Assembly (NCBI GenBank): GCA_900767915.1
Contig: CAAGAX010000050.1
Location: 1-44,195 of the forward strand
Source of the DNA: Acholeplasmatales bacterium
Lineage (GTDB): Bacteria > Bacillota_I > Bacilli_A > Acholeplasmatales > Anaeroplasmataceae
Direction of reading: 5' to 3'
Length of the DNA stretch: 44,195 nucleotides
Shown: positions 15,543 to 24,699 of the stretch, piece by piece
How positions within the stretch are numbered: position 1 is the stretch's first letter
Layout of the letters: every line of letters starts with the position of its first letter
Program-made: the position numbers and the translations under genes
Notes under the pieces: generated by a model
The model's database searches: none
The model's input: only the letters and a program-made list of their open reading frames with translations
What the model was told of the DNA's origin: nothing

Positions 15543-16832
15543 TTAGTTATTTTCTTCTTTTTCTAACTTTATTATTTTACTTGCGACCTCTCTACCAGTA
15601 CGCATTGCCTCAACTACAGTTTTAGCTCCTAAATAAATATCTCCGCCTACAAAGATATTTGAAACATTAGTTTCTAAATCATCACCACAAATGTATTTAT
15701 GATCTGTCTTAATAACATTCACATCATAAATATCATCAGGAATTTGACCAATTGCTGAAATAACATAATCACAATCTATTGTTATAAATTCATTTGTACC
15801 AACTGGCTTTCTTCTTCCCGACTCATCAGGTGAAGTCAATTCCATAATTTCGCATTTTAAAGCACTAACATGATTTTTTCCAATAACTTCAACAGGATTA
15901 GTCAAGAACCTAAACTCTACACCCTCATTAGTTGCGTCATTAATTTCATGCTTAGTTGCAGGAGCCTCCTCAATGCTTCTTCTATAAGCAATAATAGTTT
16001 TACTTGCACCTAATCGTAAAGCAGTTCTTGCTGCATCCATTGCGACATTCCCAGCTCCTACTACAACAACAGTACCATTAACCTTAGGTGATTGTCCTAC
16101 ATTTAGCTTAATAGCCATATTATTCTTAATTAAAAAATCTAATGCATCATATACTCCATTAATATTATCATTAGGAATACCTAAATGTCTAACCTTAGTT
16201 AAGCCTGTTGCTATAAAAACATATTTATAGGAATCCTTAAGCTTTAATATCTCAGATTCTTTTAATCTAGTATTGTAAATGATCTTACAGCCTAAAGACT
16301 TTATTTCTTGAACAATTCTTAATACATCATCATAATCTAATCTATATGATGGAATACCATACGTCATTACTCCACCTAAAACATTTAATGCTTCATAAAT
16401 AGTAACATCACAGCCATTTAATAATAGCTCCTTAGCGCAAGCTAATCCAGCAGGTCCACCACCAACAATCGCCACCTTACAATTAACAATGTTTTGTTTT
16501 TCTCTTACATAATGAACCTTATTTTGAACATATTTTTCAAGGCTTCCACAATGAATAGGATTACCCTTTTTATTTAAAACACAATGTCCCATACATTGAT
16601 TTTCATGAGGGCAAACAACAGAACAAATATTACTTAAGCTTGAACAGCTATCAATAATTTTGGCAGCCTCTTCTAAATTATCATTTTTAATTTCCAAAAT
16701 AAAATCTCTAATACGCATTCCAGTTGGACAGCCAGTTTGACATAAAGGCTTCTTACATGATAAACATCTATTTGCTTCAGCCTTGGCCTCTAAATCTGTG
16801 TAATCATTTGGCTTAGACCATTTATTTTCCAT
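15543..16832 (-). CDS. NAD(P)-dependent FAD/Fe-S oxidoreductase, glutamate synthase small-subunit (GltD) type
   Basis: A 429-residue pyridine-nucleotide oxidoreductase. The N-terminal ferredoxin-like domain has two Cys groups: Cys23, 26, 31, 35 and Cys63, 70, 74, 80 plus Cys84, enough for two [4Fe-4S] clusters. Then the FAD site VAIVGGGPAGLACA (about 119-132) and the NADPH site VVGAGNVAMDAARTAL. The C-terminal VGGDIYLGAKTVVEAMRTG is the second FAD signature. In glutamate synthase it feeds electrons to GltB. No GltB is here, and stand-alone copies also occur as NADPH-dependent electron donors of unclear role. It overlaps aroC by 11 bases as the last gene of the aromatic operon. It could supply reduced flavin needed by chorismate synthase or link to glutamate for transamination; both are guesses. 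Confidence 0.85.
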   Translation of the reverse strand: MENKWSKPNDYTDLEAKAEANRCLSCKKPLCQTGCPTGMRIRDFILEIKNDNLEEAAKIIDSCSSLSNICSVVCPHENQCMGHCVLNKKGNPIHCGSLEKYVQNKVHYVREKQNIVNCKVAIVGGGPAGLACAKELLLNGCDVTIYEALNVLGGVMTYGIPSYRLDYDDVLRIVQEIKSLGCKIIYNTRLKESEILKLKDSYKYVFIATGLTKVRHLGIPNDNINGVYDALDFLIKNNMAIKLNVGQSPKVNGTVVVVGAGNVAMDAARTALRLGASKTIIAYRRSIEEAPATKHEINDATNEGVEFRFLTNPVEVIGKNHVSALKCEIMELTSPDESGRRKPVGTNEFITIDCDYVISAIGQIPDDIYDVNVIKTDHKYICGDDLETNVSNIFVGGDIYLGAKTVVEAMRTGREVASKIIKLEKEENN

Positions 16833-17829
16833 TTTTATTCTCCTTATACGCTTTATTAATTAAATAAGCATCACATAATGCAATCGCAACACAAGCCTCA
16901 CAAACAACCATGGCTCTTAAAATAATTGCTGCATCATGTCTTCCATTAATAATTAATTCTTCTACTTTATTATCCTTAAAATTATATGTTTCCTGAGGTA
17001 TACCTATAGATGGGGTTGGCTTTACAAATACCTTTAATTCAATTGGATTTCCGTTTGATATACCGCCATTAATTCCACCATTATTATTAGTCTTTGTATG
17101 TCCAAATTCATCAATTATAGGATCATTAAATTCGCTTCCCTTTAAATTCACTCCATCAAATCCAATTCCAAATTCTACACCCTTTACTCCACCTACAGAA
17201 AATAATAGATGAGAAATAGTTGATTCTAATGAATCGAAATAAGGTTCTCCTAAGCCTAATTCTATATTAGAAGCCTTAATAGAAATAATACCACCTAGTG
17301 AATCATGCTTACTAACAGCATCTCTTAATAATTTATCAAAGGATTTAGGGTCCGTACTTCCATTCAAATTAATTATTTTTGTATCAAAGGAAGCATTTTT
17401 TAAAATCTTTTTAGCTATAACACCAGCCGATACTAAGCCTAATGTTAATCTACCAGAAAAATGCCCTCCACCTCTATAATCATTAAATCCATTATATTTC
17501 ATTTTAGCAGTATAATCAGCATGAGAAGGTCTTGGCTGAATAACTAGGTTTGAATAATCCTTACTTCTTGTATTATTATTTACAAAGCGTAATAAAATAG
17601 GTGCACCAGTAGTATATCCATTAAATACACCACTTTCTATCATAATCTCATCGTCTTCTATTCTTGGAGTAGTACCAAGACCACCTGATTTTCTTCTTAA
17701 TAAATCAGAAGAAAAATCCTCATTACATAAAGGAATACCAGCTTCAACACCATCTAATAGTATTCCAACGCTTTCACCATGAGATTCACCAAAAATATTT
17801 ATTTGAAATAATCTTCCAAAATGATTCAT
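16822..17829 (-). CDS. aroC: Chorismate synthase
   Basis: Converts 5-enolpyruvylshikimate-3-phosphate to chorismate, requiring reduced FMN. Signatures are GRLFQINIFGESHGESVG at the N-terminus, RPSHADYT, YRGGGHFSGRLT and the C-terminal RHDAAIILRAMVVCEA. 335 residues is somewhat shorter than the usual 350-390 but all signature blocks are present. It overlaps both neighbours (aroE by 4 bases, the GltD-like gene by 11), so it is translationally coupled. Confidence 0.97.
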   Translation of the reverse strand: MNHFGRLFQINIFGESHGESVGILLDGVEAGIPLCNEDFSSDLLRRKSGGLGTTPRIEDDEIMIESGVFNGYTTGAPILLRFVNNNTRSKDYSNLVIQPRPSHADYTAKMKYNGFNDYRGGGHFSGRLTLGLVSAGVIAKKILKNASFDTKIINLNGSTDPKSFDKLLRDAVSKHDSLGGIISIKASNIELGLGEPYFDSLESTISHLLFSVGGVKGVEFGIGFDGVNLKGSEFNDPIIDEFGHTKTNNNGGINGGISNGNPIELKVFVKPTPSIGIPQETYNFKDNKVEELIINGRHDAAIILRAMVVCEACVAIALCDAYLINKAYKENKNGK

Positions 17830-18593
17830 ATTTTTCTCCTCACATAATCTAATATTTCTATTGTTAAATCATTATAATTATCATTTTGCCAAATCTCTTC
17901 AGATTTTAAAGCTTGCTTAACAAGCATATATAAACCATTCATATTAGACTTCGCATCACTTAAAAGCTTAGTTATATTAGGATTAAAAATAATATCCATA
18001 ACATATTTACTCTTTTTTACAATATCTAAACTAACTGGAGATTTATCTATATTAGGATACATTCCAACTGGAGTAGTATTAACTAATAAAAAAATATCCT
18101 TACTTAATAATTCTTCATAGGAAATAATATTATCTCCTATTTTATTTCTAGATACAAAATAAGTATTAGCTTTTAAATCTAATAATGCCTTATTAACAGC
18201 TAAGCTTGCTCCACCTGTACCTAAAATATAGCAATTCTTATTCTCTACATCAATATTATAATATTTCACCTCATCCTTAAAACCATAATAATCAGTATTA
18301 AATCCAACTGCTTTACCATCAATATAAGCTATAGTATTTACAGCTCCTATTTTTAATGCTTCAGGTGAAATTTCATCTAAATATTCCATTATTTTTTTCT
18401 TATAAGGAATTGTAACATTAAAGCCTGAATAAATTCCTTTTTTCAATAAATCTATTTTATCCTTTAGCTCATTTTCTTGGCATTCAATTAAAAAGTATTC
18501 ATAATCTTTATTTAACATTTTAAACAATTTATTATGAATTAATGGAGAATAGCTATGTGATAAAGGATAACCTAATAAACCAAACTTTTTCAT
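17826..18593 (-). CDS. aroE: Shikimate dehydrogenase
   Basis: NADPH-dependent reduction of 3-dehydroshikimate. The substrate site PLSHSYSPLIHN is at residues 10-21, and NVTIPYKKKIMEYLDE contains the catalytic Lys. GTGGASLAV is the nucleotide-binding loop, and NTTPVGMYPN follows. The C-terminal QALKSEEIWQN carries the conserved Gln. 255 residues. The gene ends within the aroC start and begins one base after the chorismate mutase stop. Confidence 0.95.
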   Translation of the reverse strand: MKKFGLLGYPLSHSYSPLIHNKLFKMLNKDYEYFLIECQENELKDKIDLLKKGIYSGFNVTIPYKKKIMEYLDEISPEALKIGAVNTIAYIDGKAVGFNTDYYGFKDEVKYYNIDVENKNCYILGTGGASLAVNKALLDLKANTYFVSRNKIGDNIISYEELLSKDIFLLVNTTPVGMYPNIDKSPVSLDIVKKSKYVMDIIFNPNITKLLSDAKSNMNGLYMLVKQALKSEEIWQNDNYNDLTIEILDYVRRKI

Positions 18594-18594
18594 A

Positions 18595-18867
18595 TTATTC
18601 CTTTATTAAATCAGATTGATAATCCTTTGAAGCCTTTAATACTCCTTGAAAAAAAATTAAATAATATTCTTCTAGCTCTTTATCATTTAGTAAATTAATA
18701 TTCTTTTCAATGATAAAGCTTTCTCTACTAGAATCTAATACATTTAAATTATTATCCTTTTTATATTCAGCAACCATTTTAGAAGCATTCATTCTTTTTT
18801 TAAATAAGATAATCATTTCCTTATCTACTTCATTAATTATACTTCTAGCCTCTTCTAGCTTATTCAT
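18595..18867 (-). CDS. Chorismate mutase, AroQ type
   Basis: Rearranges chorismate to prephenate. A 90-residue all-helical AroQ protein: ARSIINEVDKEMIILFKKRM carries the catalytic Arg and the dimer helix, VAEYKKDNN has the conserved Lys, and SSRESFIIEKN corresponds to the family segment D-x-x-R-E. It is a stand-alone domain, not fused to PheA or DAHP synthase, and supplies the substrate of TyrA encoded by the same operon. It overlaps aroA by 8 bases. Confidence 0.9.
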   Translation of the reverse strand: MNKLEEARSIINEVDKEMIILFKKRMNASKMVAEYKKDNNLNVLDSSRESFIIEKNINLLNDKELEEYYLIFFQGVLKASKDYQSDLIKE

Positions 18868-20122
18868 ATCTAATTTTACCTCCTAATGATTCAAAAACAT
18901 CCCAAAAATGAGGAAATGATTTTGAAACACATTCACAATTTAAAATAGTAATTTCTCCATCACATACTAAAGATGCCATAGCTAATGACATTGCAACCCT
19001 ATGATCATTATGACTATCAACTACAGCTTTATGCAATCCTTTTACTCCAGTAATAATCATTCCATCAGGTAATTCCTCTATATGAGCACCCATTTTTTCT
19101 AATTCAAGCTTCATACAAGTAATTCTATCACATTCCTTTATTCTCAATCTAGAAGCATTAATAAAATTTGAAGTTCCTAAAGTAACTGAAGCAAGTACTG
19201 TTAATGCAGGACCTAAATCAGGAGATTGAGAAAAATCAATTGTAGCTGGCTTTAAATTTTTATTATTTATTTTAATAATATTACCATCACTATAAATTTC
19301 TCCACCAAAGTCACGAATATCATCTAATATTTTCTTATCACCTTGATGAGAGGCTAGATTCATAGCTTTTAATTTTATATCCGCTCCAAGCATATCAGCC
19401 ACTAAAAAGAATGCTGATTGAGAATAATCGCCCTCAATTTCATAATCACAAGGTTTAAAGCTTTGATTACCCTTTATATAGAATTTTTTATAATTATCAT
19501 TAATTATTTTAATACCAAATTTATTTAAAATATCTAAAGTTAAATCAATATATCCCTTTGATTCTAATTTAGTAGTAATTTCAATAACGCTATCACCATT
19601 AAGCATTGGCAATGCATATAATAATCCTGTTATGAATTGAGATGAAATATCTCCTCTAATAGGATATAAGCCTGGCTTTAAAGAACCACTTACTTCAAGT
19701 GGTAATGATTTTTCACCTTTTTTATAAATAATACCATCTCTATCAAAAATATCTAAATAGGGGTCTAAAGGTCTATTTACTAAATTATTTTTTCCAATAA
19801 ATGTAATAGGTTCTTTATTTACTAATGCAATAGGAATCATAAAACGAATTGTAGAACCACTTTCATTAGCATCTATTACATTTCCTTTTCTAATAACCTT
19901 AGAGCCCTTTATATATAATTTATCATTATCTATTTCAATTGTAGCACCACAAGCTCTCATACTATTTATAGTAGCAATAATATCCTTAGATAATAATACA
20001 TTTGATATAATACTATTTCCATCCGCTAAGGATGCAGCTATAATTGCTCTATGCGATAAGCTTTTACTAGGTGGTATTATAACATCACCATTTAATTTAT
20101 TTGGAGTTATTATAACATTCAT
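18860..20122 (-). CDS. aroA: 3-phosphoshikimate 1-carboxyvinyltransferase (EPSP synthase)
   Basis: Transfers enolpyruvyl from phosphoenolpyruvate to shikimate-3-phosphate. The N-terminal PPSKSLSHRAIIAAS holds the conserved Lys, Ser and Arg, followed by ANESGSTIRFMIP, SQFITGLLYALP, the Asp of the DLGPAL block, and SHNDHRVAMSLAMASL. It is about 420 residues. The PEP-site loop ESGSTIRF has Glu-Ser-Gly in place of the NAGTAMRP of glyphosate-sensitive class I enzymes, a form common in Firmicutes. It overlaps aroB by 4 bases. Confidence 0.96.
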   Translation of the reverse strand: MNVIITPNKLNGDVIIPPSKSLSHRAIIAASLADGNSIISNVLLSKDIIATINSMRACGATIEIDNDKLYIKGSKVIRKGNVIDANESGSTIRFMIPIALVNKEPITFIGKNNLVNRPLDPYLDIFDRDGIIYKKGEKSLPLEVSGSLKPGLYPIRGDISSQFITGLLYALPMLNGDSVIEITTKLESKGYIDLTLDILNKFGIKIINDNYKKFYIKGNQSFKPCDYEIEGDYSQSAFFLVADMLGADIKLKAMNLASHQGDKKILDDIRDFGGEIYSDGNIIKINNKNLKPATIDFSQSPDLGPALTVLASVTLGTSNFINASRLRIKECDRITCMKLELEKMGAHIEELPDGMIITGVKGLHKAVVDSHNDHRVAMSLAMASLVCDGEITILNCECVSKSFPHFWDVFESLGGKIRYE

Positions 20123-21147
20123 TTTTTTAATCTCCTAACTTCTTCTTCAGTTAATTTATAAATGACACATTCTCCTAATTTAGTTAATAAAATAAAATTA
20201 ACTATACCTGCAATATTTTTCTTATCATATAATACTTCATCTAAATAATCTCTATAATCATATTCCTCTAAAGGTAAATTATATTTCTTTAAAATATTAT
20301 ATATGGCAATATAGCATTTCTTATCAGTAATTCCTAAATCAATACCCAGCTTTATAGCCATTAGCATGCCAATTGAAACAGCCTCACCATGCTTGTAGCC
20401 ATATTTTAATTCAATTATATGCCCAAAGGTATGCCCGAAATTAAGCTTCATTCTATCATTTTGATCATATTCATCGATTTCAACAACATTCTTCTTTACC
20501 ATTAAGCTTTCAGAAATAATTTGTTCATCAATTTTAGGTTTATTTTGTAATAAATCTAAAAGCTTTTTATTTCCAATAGCCCCATGCTTAATTAATTCAC
20601 CCATTCCATTATTAAATTCTCTTTCATCTAAAGAATCTAATACTAATGGATCAATTAATACAAGTTTAGGCTGTTTAAACGCTCCTAAAATATTCTTTCT
20701 ATTATAAAAATCAATTCCAGTTTTTCCACCAATAGATGAATCCATTTGGCTTAATAAAGAAGTAGGAATGCCTACATATGGTAATCCTCTATATAATGTT
20801 GAAGCTACAAAGCCACACATATCACCTATCACTCCGCCACCTAAGGCAATTAATAAATGATTTCTTCTAATATCCTTTTTTAATAAGGCTTCACAAATTT
20901 GAGAATAAACATTAATATTTTTAGAATTCTCACCATGAGGTATAACAACAAAATCCACTTCATATTTTTTTTCTAATGCTTCAATAAGATTATCTAAATA
21001 TAGATCTCCTACATTATCATCAGTTATAATAAATATTCTATTATTATTATAAATTTTTTCTATATATTCTAATGCATTATTTATAATTCCGTTTTCAATA
21101 TAAATAGAATATGAATCATGATTTAAATTAATATCGAGCCTTTTCAC
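20119..21147 (-). CDS. aroB: 3-dehydroquinate synthase
   Basis: Second step of the shikimate pathway, NAD- and metal-dependent. The NAD site is LIALGGGVIGDMCGFVAS, with IPTSLLSQMDSSIGGKTGID following. Metal ligands lie in MGELIKHG (the family Glu), LNFGHTFGH and YKHGEAVSIGM. 342 residues. It overlaps aroA and tyrA by 4 bases each. aroF/G (DAHP synthase), aroD and aroK, which complete the route, are not in the window. Confidence 0.96.
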   Translation of the reverse strand: MKRLDINLNHDSYSIYIENGIINNALEYIEKIYNNNRIFIITDDNVGDLYLDNLIEALEKKYEVDFVVIPHGENSKNINVYSQICEALLKKDIRRNHLLIALGGGVIGDMCGFVASTLYRGLPYVGIPTSLLSQMDSSIGGKTGIDFYNRKNILGAFKQPKLVLIDPLVLDSLDEREFNNGMGELIKHGAIGNKKLLDLLQNKPKIDEQIISESLMVKKNVVEIDEYDQNDRMKLNFGHTFGHIIELKYGYKHGEAVSIGMLMAIKLGIDLGITDKKCYIAIYNILKKYNLPLEEYDYRDYLDEVLYDKKNIAGIVNFILLTKLGECVIYKLTEEEVRRLKK

Positions 21148-21980
21148 TTTTCCATACCTCTTCTTATTCTTGTAGATTCAATAAATAATTCCTTAAGCTT
21201 TTCCTTATTTTTATCTACTAAAGCTTTTTTTAATATATCAAGTTGATATTCAAATTCAATTATATGCTTAATTAAATAATCCTTATTCTCTAAAAATAAT
21301 TCACTCCAAAGATTTTCATTAATCATTGCGATTCTAGTTAAATCTCTATATGAATCACCTATAAATTTTTCTGTATTTTCATTTGTATCTGCATTAACTA
21401 GACTAACTGCGATTGCATGAGCTAATTGAGATGTATAAGCGATTAAATTATCATGTTTTTCCATAGACATTGTAGTTATATTATTAAATCCTAAATCAAT
21501 ACCAAGCTTAGATATAGTATTAATTGATTCTTTTTTAGTGTTATCAAAAGGGATAACTAAAAAATTTGCATCCTTAAAAATAACCTTTTCTGAATATTCA
21601 ATACCAACCTTTTCTCTACCAGCCATTGGATGGTGTGAACAATAATCAGCAGGTAATGAAAGAGATTTTGCTTTACCTAAAAATCTAGACTTAACACCAC
21701 TTATATCAGTAATGATCTGATTTTCATTAAATAAACTTCTATAATTTTCTAAAAAGTGTATAATTGCCTGAGGATAAATTGCTAAAATAATTATATCCAT
21801 TTTAGGTATTAAATCTTCAGGAGTAGTATCTCCATCAACAATATAATTATGTTCCTTTGCATAATCTATTGCATGATAATTTACATCAACACCATAAAGC
21901 TCATAATCATCTAGCTTAGATAAGTTATAACAATATGCTCCACCCATCAATCCTAATCCTACTACTAGTATTTTCTTCAT
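21144..21980 (-). CDS. tyrA: Prephenate dehydrogenase
   Basis: NAD-dependent oxidative decarboxylation of prephenate toward tyrosine. The Rossmann motif VVGLGLMGGAYCYNL starts at residue 5, and SHHPMAGREKVGIE holds the catalytic His and the substrate-binding residues. The helical C-terminal domain has LIAYTSQLAHAIAV. 278 residues means no C-terminal ACT regulatory domain, so feedback control by tyrosine through ACT is not expected. It is the first gene of the aromatic operon. Confidence 0.93.
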   Translation of the reverse strand: MKKILVVGLGLMGGAYCYNLSKLDDYELYGVDVNYHAIDYAKEHNYIVDGDTTPEDLIPKMDIIILAIYPQAIIHFLENYRSLFNENQIITDISGVKSRFLGKAKSLSLPADYCSHHPMAGREKVGIEYSEKVIFKDANFLVIPFDNTKKESINTISKLGIDLGFNNITTMSMEKHDNLIAYTSQLAHAIAVSLVNADTNENTEKFIGDSYRDLTRIAMINENLWSELFLENKDYLIKHIIEFEYQLDILKKALVDKNKEKLKELFIESTRIRRGMEK

Positions 21981-22015
21981 GTAAACACCTGCTTTTTATA
22001 AATATAATTGATTAT

Positions 22016-22044
22016 ATGTTATCATAACTTTCATTAATTTTCAA
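22016..22044 (-). promoter_or_regulatory. Candidate promoter of the aromatic operon
   Basis: On the minus strand TTGAAA (22039-22044), a 17-base spacer and TAACAT (22016-22021), about 35 bases before the tyrA start. The leader is too short for a T-box or peptide attenuator. Confidence 0.45.
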
Positions 22045-22374
22045 CAAAGTCATTTATAAAGAATTTATTGTCATTTATATGAATAATAAAATAAAAAAAT
22101 TATGTAAACTATAAAAAATAATAAGCTGATAAAATTTTTTAGCCCCCCTAAAGCTAGACTAAAGTAAAATCTAAAAAGACTTAGTACGTAAAGCCTAAAG
22201 AATTGAATAATCATTTTTTAGGACGGAAAACTTTATGAATGAGTCATTAGTGGTTAGCCTTCTTAGAATAAAAAATGAAATATTAGACTATTAGCATAAG
22301 CTTAAGACATTAGATAATCTTAAGAAAATAATTATAGATAATATTAAATGGGATAATGAGGAAATAATTAATGT

Positions 22375-22416
22375 AAAAAAAGGCTTAAGTCTATTTGAGT
22401 ATAGACAACAAGCCTT
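22375..22416 (-). terminator. Terminator of the glycosyltransferase gene
   Basis: AAGGCTT (22380-22386) pairs with AAGCCTT (22410-22416); a second stem TCTAT/ATAGA (22390-22394 and 22401-22405) lies inside. A run of A at 22375-22380 gives the U tract on the minus strand. Confidence 0.7.
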
Positions 22417-22479
22417 ATCATAATTATTATAATATTAAATTACTTAGTCCAATTTATTAGAAGTATAAAACGAGTTAAT

Positions 22480-23877
22480 TTATTTTAAATTATGTATTCT
22501 TGTCTTATCATCATGTGGAATTGGCTTCCAACCTAAATTTCTTGAAAATAAAGCTTGAATATCAATTACGAATTGAATAAATAAGAATAGAGGCCAAAAT
22601 ATTGATGAAAGAAGTTTAATACCGAAGCTAACATTTTTAATTCTCTTTCTTTCAAGAAAATAAATCAACCATACCCATAAGAAGCATCCTATGGAATATA
22701 TAAATATTGAACGAGTGAATGCCCACAAATACCCATTATTAAAGAATAAATTAAAGAATGAACCAAATGTATCCCTAAGTCCTTGTTCTCCACCAAAGAT
22801 AGGAGCTATAAATGAACCAAATGATGATAATTCATACCCCATTCCTAAAAATATATTTTCAAATGAAACATCATTAAAAATAAGTGGTCCTATAGACATT
22901 AAGATTAGTTGAATAAGCTTTAATCCAAATAATATTAAACAGAATGGAAGAATATTAGTTAAAAAATCATATAAAGAAAACTTATTTCCATGCTTTTTAG
23001 AAAATATTTTTTTAATCAAGTCAATTGTTCTTGCATAAAACACTAATAAATGTCCTCTAGCCCAACGTACACGTTGACGCCACATTATATGAAGATTAGT
23101 TGGCTGTTCATCATAGAAAACAGCCTCATCACAATATTTAATCTTATTTCCAGCAATAATTTGGTCAGCAGTAAATTCCCAATCTTCTGTTAATGTAGTA
23201 TATGGCCAACCATTTTTAACTAAATTTGAGCTAATTACATATCCAGTACCTTGTACTCTTGTTGAGCATCCTAATAAAGTTCTACCACGGCTTTCAAATA
23301 TACAACCTACTGCAAAATAAATACCATATAAAGAGCTAATTAAATTAGAGCCCCAATTCTTAGAGTTTCTAAATGACGTTACAACACACTTATGACCCCA
23401 ATATTCAAAAGCATCATTCATTTTATTAAAATAATTTTCATCAACAACATTATCAGCATTAAATAAGAAAAAGCCATCATAGCTTGAAGTCTTATAATCA
23501 CGTTCAATTTGTTCAAATAAATACTTAAACGCAAATCCCATTGTACACTCATTAGGATTATTATACTCATATACGGTAACACCATATTTTCTAGCTACCT
23601 CAGCTGTTTTATCAGTACAGTTATGAGCTATTACAAATATTTGTAATTTATCCTGAGGATAATTACATTTTTGAATACTTTCAATTAAATTTCCAACTAC
23701 AAGCTCTTCATTTCTTGCAGGAATAATAATTCCGTATTTATTAATCACCTTAGTTTGAGGATATTTTTTCTTTTTGAAAATTCCTACTACAAAAAAAATA
23801 GCAAAATGAATCATTAACAGGGAATAAATACCAAATATTATGTCAAAAACTAAATTGACTATTTCAACATAATTCAT
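22480..23877 (-). CDS. Processive family 2 glycosyltransferase, membrane-bound
   Basis: A 465-residue polysaccharide synthase of the BcsA/IcaA/hyaluronan synthase type. One N-terminal membrane segment (about 8-30) is followed by a GT-A domain with IIPARNEE, FNADNVVD (the DxD-like metal site), TLTEDWEFT (catalytic TED) and QRVRWARGH (QxxRW acceptor site). Four or so hydrophobic segments then form a C-terminal membrane pore region (about 300-450). Family members polymerise UDP-sugars and export the chain; the sugar here cannot be read from sequence, though the closest resemblance is to uncharacterised N-acetylglucosaminyl-transferase-like proteins. It is a single gene with its own terminator; a minus-strand TGTTATAAT extended -10 lies at 23928-23936. 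Confidence 0.85.
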   Translation of the reverse strand: MNYVEIVNLVFDIIFGIYSLLMIHFAIFFVVGIFKKKKYPQTKVINKYGIIIPARNEELVVGNLIESIQKCNYPQDKLQIFVIAHNCTDKTAEVARKYGVTVYEYNNPNECTMGFAFKYLFEQIERDYKTSSYDGFFLFNADNVVDENYFNKMNDAFEYWGHKCVVTSFRNSKNWGSNLISSLYGIYFAVGCIFESRGRTLLGCSTRVQGTGYVISSNLVKNGWPYTTLTEDWEFTADQIIAGNKIKYCDEAVFYDEQPTNLHIMWRQRVRWARGHLLVFYARTIDLIKKIFSKKHGNKFSLYDFLTNILPFCLILFGLKLIQLILMSIGPLIFNDVSFENIFLGMGYELSSFGSFIAPIFGGEQGLRDTFGSFFNLFFNNGYLWAFTRSIFIYSIGCFLWVWLIYFLERKRIKNVSFGIKLLSSIFWPLFLFIQFVIDIQALFSRNLGWKPIPHDDKTRIHNLK

Positions 23878-24114
23878 AAATTTACGAGCTCCTTTAAATC
23901 AAAATCTTATATAACCATTTATTAGTAATTATAACACACAAAAGAAAAATATGATAGTTAAAAAAAAATTATTATAAAAAAGTGTAATATTTATGAGAAA
24001 ATTTTAATAATTTTTATATAAATTTATCAATTATGGATATAGATCATTTATTTTTATAAAATAAAATTCACTTAATATAGTTTTAAGTTATCTATATTAT
24101 TAGTAATTTTCAAT

Positions 24115-24143
24115 ATAAAAAAAGATAGATAAATTATCTACCT
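24115..24143 (-). terminator. Terminator overlapping the cotJC stop codon
   Basis: AGATAGAT (24123-24130) pairs with ATCTACCT (24136-24143) with one G-U pair, and an A run just left of it gives a minus-strand U tract. The hairpin begins within the stop codon of the Mn-catalase-like gene. Confidence 0.7.
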
Positions 24144-24699
24144 AATGGCATTTAGTATTCTTATAATGCTCATATAATTCTTTAAATCTTTCAAAATGAA
24201 CAATTTCTCTTTGTCTTAAAAATGATAAAGGAGCTAAAATTTCTGGATTATCAGTTAAATCCATTAAACTTTCATATGAAGCTCTTGCCTTTTCTTCTGC
24301 AGCCATATTTTCTGATAAGTCAGCTAATACATCTCCAGTTGAAGCAATATAGGTAACTGTAAAGGGATTCCCATTACTATCAGTAGGATAAATTCCTTTT
24401 TTATTTATTGTATATTTTTTAGGTTCTTCCTTTTTATAATCATTTACTTTTGCCTTTGATGTCAATTGATTAATCATAGCATATAAAATTTCAACATGAG
24501 CCATTTCCTCAGTACCTATTTCAGTTAATAATGTTCTACCTAAGGTATCAGGCATAGTTGATGCTTGCATTAAATATCTTATTGCTGCTGCTAATTCTCC
24601 TGCATATCCTCCAATTGCATTAATTAATAATTCACTAAATTTAACATCAGGCTTAGTAATATTAACTGGATACTCTAAGCATTTTTTATACTCCCACAT
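24142..24699 (-). CDS. cotJC: Manganese catalase-like spore coat protein, CotJC type
   Basis: A di-metal ferritin-like four-helix protein of about 185 residues. Ligand motifs are visible: Glu in GGYAGELAAAIRY, the E-x-x-H of TEEMAHVEIL, a Glu in NMAAEEKARASY, and the E-x-x-H of REIVHFERF. The start is the ATG at 24699 with GGAGTGAT four bases upstream; earlier GTG (24708) is unlikely. In Bacillus CotJC is a coat-associated Mn catalase-like protein made in the mother cell, and homologues occur in anaerobes as peroxide-removing proteins. It overlaps the upstream gene, which is CotJA/CotJB-like, by 14 bases, which secures the cotJ assignment. Confidence 0.88.
   Translation of the reverse strand: MWEYKKCLEYPVNITKPDVKFSELLINAIGGYAGELAAAIRYLMQASTMPDTLGRTLLTEIGTEEMAHVEILYAMINQLTSKAKVNDYKKEEPKKYTINKKGIYPTDSNGNPFTVTYIASTGDVLADLSENMAAEEKARASYESLMDLTDNPEILAPLSFLRQREIVHFERFKELYEHYKNTKCH

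Larger units (their letters stand above)
21981..22479. other. 499-base gap upstream of tyrA
   Basis: Contains a candidate tyrA promoter (22016-22044) and the terminator of the glycosyltransferase gene (22375-22416). Between them, 22130-22240 is less AT-rich, with a C6 run inside TTTAG-CCCCC-CTAAA (22139-22153) and several CTAAA-type repeats. A plus-strand frame from ATG 22235 runs to 22424 with one internal TAG; it resembles no family I know. No T-box or known riboswitch is visible. Confidence 0.4.

Noticed and set aside
21981..22140. T-box or attenuator for the aromatic operon
   Set aside because: The promoter-like sequence leaves a leader of only about 35 bases, with no run of aromatic codons.
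22235..22424. Plus-strand frame from ATG with one internal TAG, possibly a decayed gene
   Set aside because: The translation matches no family I know, and its end coincides with the hairpin of a minus-strand terminator, so the frame may be chance in AT-rich DNA.
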